Source: an uncultured Anaerococcus sp. (GTDB lineage: Bacteria; Bacillota; Clostridia; Tissierellales; Peptoniphilaceae). Taken from it: a DNA stretch of 64,000 nt. Shown here one piece after another: positions 48,917-58,296 of this stretch. Position numbers and translations under genes: made by a program. The notes under the pieces are model-generated. The model was not told where the DNA came from, did no database searches, and saw nothing but the letters and a program-made list of their open reading frames with translations. The stretch spans positions 1-64,000 of the forward strand of contig NZ_CALGYW010000064.1 of the NCBI RefSeq assembly GCF_937934665.1, given 5' to 3'. Position 1 is the stretch's first letter. Each line of letters opens with the position of its first letter.

Positions 48917-50067
48917 TTATTGTGGGTAAAATCGTAATCCAGATTCCTACCTATGCCAAGGCTATAGAGATTAGAGGCCTCCACCATTTTCTTATAGATT
49001 TCCAAGTTTTGTTTATTTAATGTGCTAGCGTCTTTTTTATTTATTACAATATCTAGGTTTCCTTTGATTTTTTTAAAGAGACTTGTTGATTTTTTATTAT
49101 AGGCTAAAATCTTTATAAAGTCTATATCGATATCATTTAAAGAAGAGTCATTATTTAAGATATAAGATAGAACATGTCTTTTAATCCTCGATCTTGTGTA
49201 CCTTTGGGAAGAGGCTTGATCTAGAAAAGACTTATAAGAAGAATTAACTTTAGCAAGTTTTTTTAAATAGTTATCAAGTCCTTGTTCATATCCTAAAATA
49301 TTTTCCATGGGTGATTTTTCTATAAATAGTTTATATTTAAAAATATTATATATATAATTTTCATCAAAAGCTTTATAGTTATTAAGAAAATAAGTTAAAG
49401 CCTGGTAGGATGAAAGAGGTATAAGGTTTTTTATATTAGAATCCAAATTATTTCTTATAGCAGTTGATGATGCATAAGTCTTATCTTTTATGACCAGGTC
49501 TTTATTCTTTGTTTTAATTCTTTTTATTGGATAGGGTTGTATCTTTGATCTTAATTTATAGATTGCTTTTATATATTCTAGGGCTAAGATATTATTGCTT
49601 GATAAAAAGTCTTCTCCTACATAGGAAGCAAGGAGTAGGCTTGATGCCTTGGGGTAGGATAGACCTTTATCAAGCAAGGTTTTTATATCCTCATCTATTG
49701 ATTTTTGATTTTTAATAATTTTATTTACATCATTTAAGAATTCATCGGGATTAATATTTTCAATACCAAAAACTAAATAATCAATATCGATTTTATCAAG
49801 GATGGCGACTGATTTTAGGGCGAAAAATTCAGCTGATTGAAGAGATATAAAATTTGGCATTTCTATAACCAAATCAAGCCCGTTATTAAGAGCCGTCTTA
49901 GCTCTAGAATACTTATCTATTATGGCTGCTTCACCTCTTTGAACAAAGTCTCCGCTCATAATTGAAACAGATAAGTCAGTTTTTAGTTCATTTTTTGCTT
50001 TTTCAATTAAATATTTGTGCCCATTATGTAAGGGATTAAATTCTGCAATAATTCCTAAACTTTTCAT
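48901..50067 (-). CDS. tmcAL: tRNA(Met) cytidine acetate ligase TmcAL
   Basis: This 388-residue protein (formerly YlbM) activates acetate with ATP to make N4-acetylcytidine at the wobble base of elongator tRNA-Met. The nucleotidyltransferase-like motif AEFNPLHNGHKYLIEKAK starts at residue 8, followed by MSGDFVQRGEAAI and the later ASSTAIRNNL. Length is normal. It stands alone on the minus strand, divergent from efp. Confidence 0.93.
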   Translation of the reverse strand: MKSLGIIAEFNPLHNGHKYLIEKAKNELKTDLSVSIMSGDFVQRGEAAIIDKYSRAKTALNNGLDLVIEMPNFISLQSAEFFALKSVAILDKIDIDYLVFGIENINPDEFLNDVNKIIKNQKSIDEDIKTLLDKGLSYPKASSLLLASYVGEDFLSSNNILALEYIKAIYKLRSKIQPYPIKRIKTKNKDLVIKDKTYASSTAIRNNLDSNIKNLIPLSSYQALTYFLNNYKAFDENYIYNIFKYKLFIEKSPMENILGYEQGLDNYLKKLAKVNSSYKSFLDQASSQRYTRSRIKRHVLSYILNNDSSLNDIDIDFIKILAYNKKSTSLFKKIKGNLDIVINKKDASTLNKQNLEIYKKMVEASNLYSLGIGRNLDYDFTHNNRPID

Positions 50068-50186
50068 AAAATACCTCTAATAGTTTCTAACATTATACTA
50101 ATTTTAAACAAAATATGCATTAAGTAGAAAAAATTATGTAAGAAGTTCTACTAGTTTGAATAAAATTTTCAATTAAGGGGCTTATA

Positions 50187-50195
50187 TGGTATAAT
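50187..50195 (+). promoter_or_regulatory. Extended -10 promoter of the efp operon
   Basis: TGGTATAAT lies 28 nt before the efp ATG. A weak TTCAAT at 50168-50173 would be the -35 with a 16-nt spacer. It probably drives the long housekeeping run that follows. Confidence 0.6.
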
Positions 50196-50223
50196 AATTG
50201 AAGAAATATAACTAGGAGGAATT

Positions 50224-50781
50224 ATGATTTCAGCAAATGATTTAAGAAAAGGTGTAACTTTTGTCTATGATAATGATGTATATCAAGTAGTAGATTTCCA
50301 ACACGTTAAACCAGGTAAGGGAGCTGCTTTCGTAAGAGCGAAAATCAGATCTGTTATGAACGGGGGGGCAAAAGATGTTACTTTTAACCCTAATGAAAAA
50401 TTTGAAAATGCGATTATCTCTACAAAAGAAATGCAATATTTATACAATGATGGACAACTATATTACTTCATGGATCCGGAAACTTTCGAGCAAATTGGGA
50501 TAGAAGAAGAAAACGTAAGAGATGCCATTATCTATGTTAGAGAAAATGATGCTGTATTAATCAAATTTTATGAGGGTAAACCATTCTCAATTGATCCACC
50601 AAACTTTGTAGAATTAAAGGTAGAAAAAACAGAACCAGGTATCAAGGGAGATACAGCTACAAATGTTACAAAACCAGCAACTGTAGAAACAGGAGCAGTT
50701 ATAAATGTACCTATATTTATAAATGAAGGTGATGTAATTAAAATTGATACTAGAAGTGGCGAATACCTATCAAGAGCTTAG
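50224..50781 (+). CDS. efp: Elongation factor P
   Basis: This 185-residue translation factor relieves ribosome stalling at polyproline. It has three beta-barrel domains, with the tip loop VKPGKGAAF (Lys32 is the position modified in many bacteria), and the C-terminal signature [16 protein letters not shown]. No modification gene is recognised nearby. AGGAGG precedes the ATG. It is the first gene of the cluster. Confidence 0.97.
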   Translation: MISANDLRKGVTFVYDNDVYQVVDFQHVKPGKGAAFVRAKIRSVMNGGAKDVTFNPNEKFENAIISTKEMQYLYNDGQLYYFMDPETFEQIGIEEENVRDAIIYVRENDAVLIKFYEGKPFSIDPPNFVELKVEKTEPGIKGDTATNVTKPATVETGAVINVPIFINEGDVIKIDTRSGEYLSRA

Positions 50782-50790
50782 GAGCAATAA

Positions 50791-51120
50791 ATGTCAAGAA
50801 AATTCAAAGACGGTTCAGTAAAAATTGCTGACGAGGTTATAGATCAGATAGCTATCCAAGCAGCAAATGATATTTATGGTGTCTATGAAGAGAACTCTGA
50901 CGAGAGTTTTATTCATTCACTTCAGGCAAAAACTATTAAAACATCTATTAAAAATGTTGCTGGCAATTTAGTTATAGATTTAGATCTTTCTCTGGATAAA
51001 AATGTAAATGTCAGAAAAACAGTTAAAAAAATCCAAGAAAATGTTAAAAATGTAGTTGAAACTATGACTGGTCTTCATGTTAGTAAAGTTAATGTAAATA
51101 TTAATAAATTAGAAATCTAA
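50791..51120 (+). CDS. Asp23/Gls24 family protein, second copy (YqhY-like)
   Basis: This 109-residue protein has KIADEVIDQIAIQAANDIYGV and the terminal VSKVNVNINKLEI of the Asp23 family. The position between efp and nusB corresponds to yqhY in Bacillus, linked there to acetyl-CoA carboxylase control; that link is not tested here. Its stop overlaps the nusB ATG by one base (TAATG). Confidence 0.92.
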   Translation: MSRKFKDGSVKIADEVIDQIAIQAANDIYGVYEENSDESFIHSLQAKTIKTSIKNVAGNLVIDLDLSLDKNVNVRKTVKKIQENVKNVVETMTGLHVSKVNVNINKLEI

Positions 51121-51506
51121 TGAAAAGAACAGACCAAAGAGAATGGGTGTTTAAACTCATATTTCAAGATACAATCAATAAAATTGAAGATTCAAAAGAG
51201 ATTTTAGTAAATCATAAGCTAAGTGATGATGAAAAGTTTATACTCGATTCTATTAATTCTTATAAGAAAAATTTTGATAAGATTGATGAAAAATTAGCAG
51301 CTAACATGCCAAAAGGCATGCCTAAACTTAGCAAGGTTATAAAATCTATAATTTACTTATCTATAAATGAAATTTATTTTTTGGATATACCCGTTTCTGT
51401 GTCTATCAATGAGGCAGTAAATTTAGCTAAGAAATTTTCTGGAGATGACGATTACAAGATAGTAAATCTAATTTTGGGCAATATCGTAAGAAATGATAAT
51501 AAATGA
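51120..51506 (+). CDS. nusB: Transcription antitermination factor NusB
   Basis: This 128-residue all-helical protein joins the rRNA antitermination complex. Family features are the basic start KRTDQREWVFKLIFQ and the C-terminal ISINEAVNLAKKFSGDDDYKIVN-type helix, read here as SINEAVNLAKKFSG. It is slightly shorter than the usual 135-140. It overlaps xseA by 4 nt. Confidence 0.92.
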   Translation: MKRTDQREWVFKLIFQDTINKIEDSKEILVNHKLSDDEKFILDSINSYKKNFDKIDEKLAANMPKGMPKLSKVIKSIIYLSINEIYFLDIPVSVSINEAVNLAKKFSGDDDYKIVNLILGNIVRNDNK

Positions 51507-52687
51507 GAAGACCTTTAAGTGTAAAGCAATTTAACGAATATATAAAATCAAATATTAAGCATGACCCTATCTTTCAAAGGGTAAACTTATCAGGAGAGCT
51601 TTGCAATGTTAGGATAAATAATTACCACCTCTATTTTTCCCTAAAAGAAGGAAGCGATATTATAGATGCTGTAATTTATTATTATGAAGATAAGGATATA
51701 AGCTTTGACTTTAGCCCTGGTAAGGAAGTTATTATCAGGGGCAACCTTTCTTTTAATAATTACTCGTCAAGGCTTATTATAGTTGCAAATGAAATAGAAG
51801 ATGTGGGTCTATCTAAGCAATATTTAGAGTTTCTTAAGATGCAAGAGGAATTTAAAGAAAAAGGTTTTTTTGACAGAGAAAACAAAAAGGAGATTCCTAA
51901 ACTTGTTAAGACTATAGGTCTAATTACTTCTAAAGAGGGAGCTGCTATCGTAGATTTCCTTGCTATGATAAATAGTAAGCCCAATAATATACATATATAT
52001 TTAGACCCAGTTAAGGTTCAAGGAAATGATGCTGAGGATATGATATCTGAAGCTATTAAAAGACTAGATAAGCTAAATTTAGACGTGATAGTCATCACTA
52101 GGGGTGGTGGTTCAAATGAAAATTTATCAAGTTTTAACAAAAGAAAAATAATAGAAGCAGTATTTGAAGCTAAAGCTCCTATTATCTCAGCTATAGGACA
52201 CAATATTGATACAAATTTAATTGATTATACAAGTGATTTAAGTCTGCAAACTCCAACAGAAGCAGGAACTTATCTTATAGATTCTTATACAGACTATGAT
52301 AAGTATCTTACAGATAAATTTATGAGGGTAAGAAATTCTATATTAAATAAGATAGAAATGACTACACTCAGTCTTAGCCTAATAGAGGCTAAACTATCAA
52401 ATTCGTCACCACAAAAGCTTATAGAGAGTAAAGAAAGTGAACTAAAATCATTAAATAAGTCTTTAGATAAGGCTATGGTAGACGCTCTGTCCTACAACGA
52501 AACTAGGAAGAAAAACTTAACCTATAAATTTTCCTATGTGGAAAAGTTAATTGATATGAGAAAAAAACAAATTGAGATAAGGGCTGGTGGAGAGAGTATA
52601 TACTCAGCTCATAGCTTGAGAAGAGATGATGAGATTGAATTAGTGTTTAGTGATGGAAGTTTAAAGGCGAGGATAATAGATGGATAA
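51503..52687 (+). CDS. xseA: Exodeoxyribonuclease VII large subunit
   Basis: This 394-residue catalytic subunit degrades single-stranded DNA with XseB. The N-terminal OB-fold is residues 1-100 (LSVKQFNEYIK, NVRINNYHLYFSLKE). The nuclease domain has GLITSKEGAAIVDFL, ITRGGGSNENL and SAIGHNIDT, and a long coiled coil follows. It overlaps nusB by 4 nt and xseB by 8 nt. Confidence 0.95.
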   Translation: MRRPLSVKQFNEYIKSNIKHDPIFQRVNLSGELCNVRINNYHLYFSLKEGSDIIDAVIYYYEDKDISFDFSPGKEVIIRGNLSFNNYSSRLIIVANEIEDVGLSKQYLEFLKMQEEFKEKGFFDRENKKEIPKLVKTIGLITSKEGAAIVDFLAMINSKPNNIHIYLDPVKVQGNDAEDMISEAIKRLDKLNLDVIVITRGGGSNENLSSFNKRKIIEAVFEAKAPIISAIGHNIDTNLIDYTSDLSLQTPTEAGTYLIDSYTDYDKYLTDKFMRVRNSILNKIEMTTLSLSLIEAKLSNSSPQKLIESKESELKSLNKSLDKAMVDALSYNETRKKNLTYKFSYVEKLIDMRKKQIEIRAGGESIYSAHSLRRDDEIELVFSDGSLKARIIDG

Positions 52688-52865
52688 GTCATTTGAAGAT
52701 CAGTATAAAAAAATAGAAGAAATCTTAGATAAAATTGAAAATAATAAAGAAAATCTGGACGAATCAATAAAATTATTTGATGAAGCAAAAAAAATGTATA
52801 AGAATCTAGAAGATAAACTCAAAGACTATAGGGCTAAGGTGGAAGTTATAAAAAATGATGAATGA
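52680..52865 (+). CDS. xseB: Exodeoxyribonuclease VII small subunit
   Basis: This 61-residue helical subunit has the typical SFEDQYKKIEEILDKIEN start and LDESIKLFDEAKKMYKN. It is a little short but complete. Both ends overlap neighbours (8 nt with xseA, 11 nt with ispA), so it should be co-translated with its catalytic partner. Confidence 0.92.
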   Translation: MDKSFEDQYKKIEEILDKIENNKENLDESIKLFDEAKKMYKNLEDKLKDYRAKVEVIKNDE

Positions 52866-53685
52866 AGAAAAGTTTTTAGCAATTCTAAAAGAAGACAAAG
52901 ATATAATAGATAGGGAAGTTAAATCTTATTTTAATCCAATAAATAAACTAGAAGAAGCCATGGCTTATGCCACAGGTGGGGGTAAGAGGATAAGGGCTTT
53001 TCTGTATCTCGAAACTAAGAAAATGTTTTCACAAGAAATAACTGAAAATGATTATAAATTAGCCTTAGTTATAGAGTTTATCCACGCCTACTCTTTAGTT
53101 CACGATGATCTACCAGCCATGGATGATGATGATTATAGGAGGGGTAAAGAAAGTGTACATAAAAAATTTGGTGAAGACATTGGAATTCTCACTGGAGATG
53201 CCCTTTTAAATGAGGCTTGCCTTATACTTTTTGACCTTGGCATAGAAAATGAGTCTTATTTAAAGGCAGGGTCTTATATACTAAATAAAGCTTCAAGGTT
53301 TGGTATGATAAAAGGTCAGGTTTTAGACCTTTATAGAGATAAGACTTATGATGTGGCTTATCTTTTAAATGTTTATAAGAAAAAGACTTCTGATTTATTT
53401 AAAGCTAGTTGCCTAGCTGCTGCTATTGTCGAAAATCAAAATCAAGAGAAATGTTCAAATATTGAAAAATTTGCAGAAAACTTAGGTCTGGCTTTTCAAA
53501 TTCAAGATGATTTGTTAGAAGATACCTTCACAGATGAATTAAACATTTTAAATGTTATGAAAAAAAAGGAAGCTAATATTTTATTGGATGAAGTAAATAA
53601 GAAAGCCAAGGATGCTATAAAAGATTTTGAAAAGAATGAAGTGTTGACTTATTTAATAGATTACCTATCAAGTCGAAGTTATTAG
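52855..53685 (+). CDS. ispA: Farnesyl/geranyl diphosphate synthase
   Basis: This 276-residue short-chain prenyl synthase builds farnesyl diphosphate from C5 units. The first Asp-rich motif is HDDLPAMDDDDYRRG near residue 82, GKRIRAF lies near residue 43, and the second motif is QIQDDLLED near residue 220, where the last residue is Glu instead of Asp. It is followed directly by argR; dxs, tlyA and nadK, which often lie between these genes in Clostridia, are absent. IspH occurs downstream at 60743. Confidence 0.93.
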   Translation: MMNEEKFLAILKEDKDIIDREVKSYFNPINKLEEAMAYATGGGKRIRAFLYLETKKMFSQEITENDYKLALVIEFIHAYSLVHDDLPAMDDDDYRRGKESVHKKFGEDIGILTGDALLNEACLILFDLGIENESYLKAGSYILNKASRFGMIKGQVLDLYRDKTYDVAYLLNVYKKKTSDLFKASCLAAAIVENQNQEKCSNIEKFAENLGLAFQIQDDLLEDTFTDELNILNVMKKKEANILLDEVNKKAKDAIKDFEKNEVLTYLIDYLSSRSY

Positions 53686-53693
53686 GGGAAATT

Positions 53694-54146
53694 ATGAAAA
53701 AATATACTAGACAAAGATTAATATTAGATATTATTCAAAATAATGATGTCAGAACTCAAAGCCAACTTTCCGAAATTCTTAAAAACCAAGGGGTAAATGC
53801 TACCCAAGCTACTATATCAAGGGATATTAAAGAATTAAGGATTTCCAAGGTTCAAAGTGATGATTATGAATACAAATATACGGTAGTAGATGCCGTTTAC
53901 GATACGCTTACTGAAAGGATAGAAAAAATATTCAAGGAAGCTGTACTTTCAGTTGAGAAATCTGCCCAACTTATTGTTATAAAGACTATTTCTTATTGTG
54001 CTACAGTATGTGGCCAGTATATTACCAATGCTAAATTAGAAAATGTCGGCGGTATAGTTACAGGTATAGATACAATTTTTATAACACCTAAGGATTTTGA
54101 ATCAATCGATGAGCTTGTTGAAGAGATTAGGAACCTTGTTAAATAA
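53694..54146 (+). CDS. argR: Arginine repressor ArgR/AhrC
   Basis: This 150-residue hexameric regulator has an N-terminal winged helix (TQSQLSEILKNQGVNATQAT) with DNA-contact TISRDIKELRI and the C-terminal arginine-binding domain ending in GIDTIFITPKDFESIDELVEEI. No arginine gene or obvious ARG box is in the window. Its place before recN is conserved in Firmicutes. It overlaps recN by one base. Confidence 0.95.
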   Translation: MKKYTRQRLILDIIQNNDVRTQSQLSEILKNQGVNATQATISRDIKELRISKVQSDDYEYKYTVVDAVYDTLTERIEKIFKEAVLSVEKSAQLIVIKTISYCATVCGQYITNAKLENVGGIVTGIDTIFITPKDFESIDELVEEIRNLVK

Positions 54147-55834
54147 TGCTTGCTGAGGTTTATATAGATAATTTTATTATTATTAAAAAAGACCATATCT
54201 TCTTTGAGGATAAGTTCAATGTACTTACAGGTGAGACAGGATCAGGTAAGTCTATAATCCTTGAGGCTATAAACCTTCTTTTAGGAAAAAGAGCTAGTAA
54301 GGATGTTATAGGTAATTTTAAGGATAAAACTATAATAGAGGCAGTCTTTATCCTTAATAACAAATCAATTAGGAAACTTGAGAATCTCGGTATAAGTTTT
54401 GACGATGATAAACTAATTGTAACAAGATATATTAGTAAGGGATCATCTAGCATAAGGATAAATGGCAGATTATCAAATTTAAATATTTTAAGAGAAATAA
54501 GTGATGATTTGATAGACATATATAAGCAGGGTGATTCTAATATTTATATGAACAAGGCTAATTATATAGACCTTATAGACTCCTATCAAAATGATAAGGA
54601 AAGTAAAAAACTAAGGGAAAATCTTTCTAAACTTTCTAAACAAAAAAGTGACTATCTTAAGAGATATAAGGATTTTGACCTATCTGATGAAGAGCTAAGC
54701 AGGGAAAGAGACTTGGTTAATTATCAGATAGATGAAATCGATAGTGTAGATCTTTTTAATATTGACGAGGAAGAGTTAGAAAGTGAATATAAGAGGCTAA
54801 GCAATGTCGAAAGTCTAAAAGATGGATACTATAAGATGCTTGAATATATAGATTCAAGCGATTTTGATATGCCTTCAACAAGTAAACTTCTTAATGAGAG
54901 TGCATCAATTATAGCGGGTTTTGTAGATATAGATAAGAAATCACAAGACTTATACAATAGACTTATATCCCTATCTGATGAGCTTGATGATATCTACTCA
55001 GAGGCTAATTCTTATGTGGATTTCTTAACTACCGATCCAGAAAAATTAGAGACCCTAGAAGAATTAAATAAAAAGATTTTTGACCTAAAAAGAAAATATG
55101 GCAATAATATAGAAGATATCAAAGCCTATTATGAAAAGATGAAAGAAAGGCTTAATGAATTAGATCAGATAGATAATTTAAGAAGTAACCTAACAAGTAT
55201 TTTAGCAGAAATAGATGAGAAAATGCTAAAGTTTGCTGAGGCTATTCATGAAATTAGGATAGGGAAAATTAAAAGCTTAGAGAAGTCTCTTAATAAAGAA
55301 ATAGTGGAATTAAATATAAAAAATGGTAAGTTTAAAGTCGACCTTACTAGAAAAGAAAATATCGATAAAGCAGGTTTTGATGATATAGATTTTCTTATTA
55401 GAACTAATAAGGGAGATAATCTCACATCCCTAACAAAGACTGCTTCAGGGGGAGAAATATCAAGAATTATGCTTGCCTTTAAAGAAGTATTTGCAAGCTT
55501 TGATGATATGGATACTATGATATTTGATGAGATTGACACAGGCATAAGTGGGAGAACTGCACAAATAGTTGGGGAGAAAATCTTAGACCTATCAAAGAAA
55601 AGACAAGTGATAGCTATAAGCCACCTTCCTCAGATAGCATCTCTTGCTAATAACCACATACTTATAAGCAAGGAGGATGATGGTGATTTTACTGTCTCAA
55701 GTTCTAAAAATATTGATGGTGAAGATAGAACTCTTGAAATAGCAAGACTAATTGGTGGGGTCGATATTACTGATACTACTATTAAATCAGCCAGAGAGAT
55801 ATTAAAAATGGCGGAGGATCTAAGAAATGAATGA
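54146..55834 (+). CDS. recN: DNA repair protein RecN
   Basis: This 562-residue SMC-like ATPase handles DNA double-strand breaks. Walker A is TGETGSGKS near residue 30, a central coiled coil spans about residues 150-360, the ABC signature is TASGGEISRIMLAF, and Walker B is MIFDEIDTGISG. Length is normal. It overlaps the nudix gene by 8 nt. Confidence 0.95.
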   Translation: MLAEVYIDNFIIIKKDHIFFEDKFNVLTGETGSGKSIILEAINLLLGKRASKDVIGNFKDKTIIEAVFILNNKSIRKLENLGISFDDDKLIVTRYISKGSSSIRINGRLSNLNILREISDDLIDIYKQGDSNIYMNKANYIDLIDSYQNDKESKKLRENLSKLSKQKSDYLKRYKDFDLSDEELSRERDLVNYQIDEIDSVDLFNIDEEELESEYKRLSNVESLKDGYYKMLEYIDSSDFDMPSTSKLLNESASIIAGFVDIDKKSQDLYNRLISLSDELDDIYSEANSYVDFLTTDPEKLETLEELNKKIFDLKRKYGNNIEDIKAYYEKMKERLNELDQIDNLRSNLTSILAEIDEKMLKFAEAIHEIRIGKIKSLEKSLNKEIVELNIKNGKFKVDLTRKENIDKAGFDDIDFLIRTNKGDNLTSLTKTASGGEISRIMLAFKEVFASFDDMDTMIFDEIDTGISGRTAQIVGEKILDLSKKRQVIAISHLPQIASLANNHILISKEDDGDFTVSSSKNIDGEDRTLEIARLIGGVDITDTTIKSAREILKMAEDLRNE

Positions 55835-56375
55835 AGAAAAATTTTATGAAAAAACTATAAAGTCTGATACTATTTACGATGGTAAAATACTTAAGTTGAG
55901 AGTCGACACCGTAGAACTTGAAAATAAAAGATATTCAAAAAGAGAAATAGTGGACCACCAAAAAGGTGTAGGCATCATAGCCTTTGATGGTGATAATAAA
56001 CTTTGGATGGTAAGTCAATACAGAAAGGCAATCGATAAGGTAACCTTAGAAATACCAGCAGGTCTAGTTGATCCTGGCGAACTTCCTATAGAAACTGCTA
56101 AAAGAGAATTACAAGAAGAGGTAGGATTTTACCCAGAAAAAATAAGCTACCTATTTGACATGCATGCCTCTCCAGGGTTTACCAACGATAAGTTATCTTT
56201 TTTTGTGGCAGAAGATTTAAAAGAATCTAAGCTTGAGCAAGATGAAGATGAGAATGTTGAAAGTAAATCTTATCCAGTAGAAGAACTCTATCAGATGGTT
56301 GAAAACGGTGAAATCACAGACGCTAAGACAATAATAGCTATTTTCTATGCTTTAAGAAGGCTAAATGAAGCTTAA
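55827..56375 (+). CDS. NUDIX hydrolase, ADP-ribose pyrophosphatase type
   Basis: This 182-residue protein has a complete nudix box (GLVDPGE, then RELQEEVGF) near residues 78-101. The upstream VSQYRKAIDKVTLEIPAG is typical of NudF-like ADP-ribose pyrophosphatases. It probably hydrolyses ADP-ribose or a related dinucleotide. It overlaps recN by 8 nt and scpA by 11 nt. Confidence 0.92.
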   Translation: MNEEKFYEKTIKSDTIYDGKILKLRVDTVELENKRYSKREIVDHQKGVGIIAFDGDNKLWMVSQYRKAIDKVTLEIPAGLVDPGELPIETAKRELQEEVGFYPEKISYLFDMHASPGFTNDKLSFFVAEDLKESKLEQDEDENVESKSYPVEELYQMVENGEITDAKTIIAIFYALRRLNEA

Positions 56376-57060
56376 TATTAAGCTAGATGACTTTGAGGGT
56401 CCCTTTGACTTACTTCTCAAGTTAATTGATAGGGAAAAGATAGATATCTACGATGTAAAAATTGAAGAAATTACTAATCCGTTTTTAACAGAGATGGCTA
56501 AGATGGATATTGATATATCAATGCTATCTGAGTTTATTTATACTTCTTCTATTCTTTTAACTATTAAGGCTAATAAATTATTACCAAAGCCAGAAAATGA
56601 GAATTTAGAAGAAGATTTTCTTGCCTACCTTATTGAATATAAGAAGATAAAGTCAGTTCAAGATGATTTTAAAATCTTAGAAGAAGAGGCTAGGAAAATA
56701 CATGCCAAATACCAGGAAGATCTTTCAGTTTTTCAAAAAGAAGATTTAGTACTAAACCAAGATGTAGATATTTTATCTAGGGAATTTTCAAAACTAATTA
56801 AAAGGCTCGATAAAGAAAAAAAGAGTGAGGAAAAAATTTTTGAACAAGTAAGGATGCCAGATGTTAATTCCTATTTAATTAGTCTTAGAAAAACCTTGAA
56901 TTTCTCAAAAGAACTTAAGCTTGTAGATATAACAAGGAGAATCAATTCAAAGGCTGAGTGCATAGCTACCTTTCTAGCCTTGCTAGAATTGGTCAGACTA
57001 AATGAAATATATTTAAAACAAGAAGAAATAAATTCATTTAAGATTTTTAAGAGGGTTTGA
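56365..57060 (+). CDS. scpA: Segregation and condensation protein A
   Basis: This 231-residue kleisin joins the SMC ATPase heads. The family start KLDDFEGPFDLLLKLIDREKID is clear, with a middle LTIKANKLLPK and the C-terminal winged helix FLALLELVRLNEI. It works with ScpB, encoded next, and with SMC, which is not in the window. Confidence 0.95.
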   Translation: MKLNIKLDDFEGPFDLLLKLIDREKIDIYDVKIEEITNPFLTEMAKMDIDISMLSEFIYTSSILLTIKANKLLPKPENENLEEDFLAYLIEYKKIKSVQDDFKILEEEARKIHAKYQEDLSVFQKEDLVLNQDVDILSREFSKLIKRLDKEKKSEEKIFEQVRMPDVNSYLISLRKTLNFSKELKLVDITRRINSKAECIATFLALLELVRLNEIYLKQEEINSFKIFKRV

Positions 57061-57062
57061 TT

Positions 57063-57587
57063 ATGGATAAGTACCTAAAGGGTCTTGTAGAAGAAGTCCT
57101 ATATATATGGGCAGATCCTATAGATATAGACGAAATAAGTAAGATTTTATATGATTTTAAAAAAGCTGATATAAGAAAATGCCTAGAAGAAATGGTTGAT
57201 GAAAGAAAAGAATTAGATAGTGGACTTATTATAAGAAATTTTAATAATTCTTATCAATTCACAACAAGAAAGGCAAGTGATAAGTATTTTGAATCCTTGC
57301 TTTCAAAATCTGACAAAAAACTTACTAATTCAACACTAGAGACCTTATCGATAATAGCCTATAAGCAGCCAATAACAAGAGTTGAGATAGATAAAATTAG
57401 GGGAGTAAATTCACAATCAACTATTGATTCTCTCTTAGAAAAAAAATTAATTATTGAAAAAGGAAGGCTTGATAAGATAGGTAAACCCATTATCTATGGT
57501 ACCACCGATGCTTTTTTAAAGTATTTTAACTTAAATACTTTAGAAGACTTGCCTGAAATTAGGATTGATCAAAATGAGGATAAATAA
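57063..57587 (+). CDS. scpB: Segregation and condensation protein B
   Basis: This 174-residue winged-helix protein dimerises on ScpA. The signature LETLSIIAYKQPITRVEIDKIRG lies near residue 100 (quoted in part as LSIIAYKQPITR). A TTG at 57057 lies in the scpA stop; ATG 57063, 7 nt after GAGGG, is preferred. It overlaps the next gene. Confidence 0.94.
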   Translation: MDKYLKGLVEEVLYIWADPIDIDEISKILYDFKKADIRKCLEEMVDERKELDSGLIIRNFNNSYQFTTRKASDKYFESLLSKSDKKLTNSTLETLSIIAYKQPITRVEIDKIRGVNSQSTIDSLLEKKLIIEKGRLDKIGKPIIYGTTDAFLKYFNLNTLEDLPEIRIDQNEDK

Positions 57588-58269
57588 ATACATAGCTCAC
57601 TCAGGCTATACTTCTAGGCGTAAGGCAGATGATTTAATTTACGAGTCTAGAGTGAAAGTAAATGGAAAGATAATAAGTGAGCCAGGCTATAAAGTTAAGG
57701 ATGGAGATAGGGTAGAAGTAGATGGAAAGCTACTTTCTCTAGAAGAGAAGTTTTATATAAAACTATATAAACCCGTTGGTTTTATTACATCAAACTTTGA
57801 TCCATTTAACGAAAAAGATTTAAATGACCTAGTTGACATAAACCAAAGATTTTTTGCTGCAGGAAGGCTTGATAAGGATAGCGAAGGACTACTTATCATA
57901 ACTAATGACGGAGAGTTTACCAATAACTTAACTCATCCAAAGTTTAAACTTGATAAAGAATATATAGTAAAAATTGATAGAGGACTTAACAAAGCTCAAG
58001 AAAAAGTCTTCGAAAAAGGTCTAGATATAGGTAGGGGCGAGAAGACATCTGATGCTAAGCTAACCTACCTAGGAGATAGGACCTATAGAGTAAATATCCA
58101 CCAAGGTTATAACAGACAGATAAGAAGGATGTTTAAGGTTCTTGGTGCTGAAGTTATTAGTCTAAAGCGAATAAGGATTGGAAAAATAAAACTAGCAGAC
58201 CTTAAGAAAAAAGAGTACAGATATTTTAATGATGAAGAATTAAAATTTGTTGATGAAATTAGAAGATAG
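57574..58269 (+). CDS. Pseudouridine synthase, RluB/RsuA family
   Basis: This 231-residue enzyme has an N-terminal S4 RNA-binding domain (MRINKYIAHSGYTSRRKAD) and a catalytic domain with AAGRLDKDSEGLLIITNDG, which holds the active Asp, and GYNRQIRRMF. It isomerises uridine in rRNA, probably 23S (RluB-like). A TTG three codons upstream is possible, but ATG 57574 matches the family start. It overlaps scpB by 14 nt. Confidence 0.92.
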   Translation: MRINKYIAHSGYTSRRKADDLIYESRVKVNGKIISEPGYKVKDGDRVEVDGKLLSLEEKFYIKLYKPVGFITSNFDPFNEKDLNDLVDINQRFFAAGRLDKDSEGLLIITNDGEFTNNLTHPKFKLDKEYIVKIDRGLNKAQEKVFEKGLDIGRGEKTSDAKLTYLGDRTYRVNIHQGYNRQIRRMFKVLGAEVISLKRIRIGKIKLADLKKKEYRYFNDEELKFVDEIRR

Positions 58270-58296
58270 GCGACTATCTTTTTTTGTGGGATAAAT

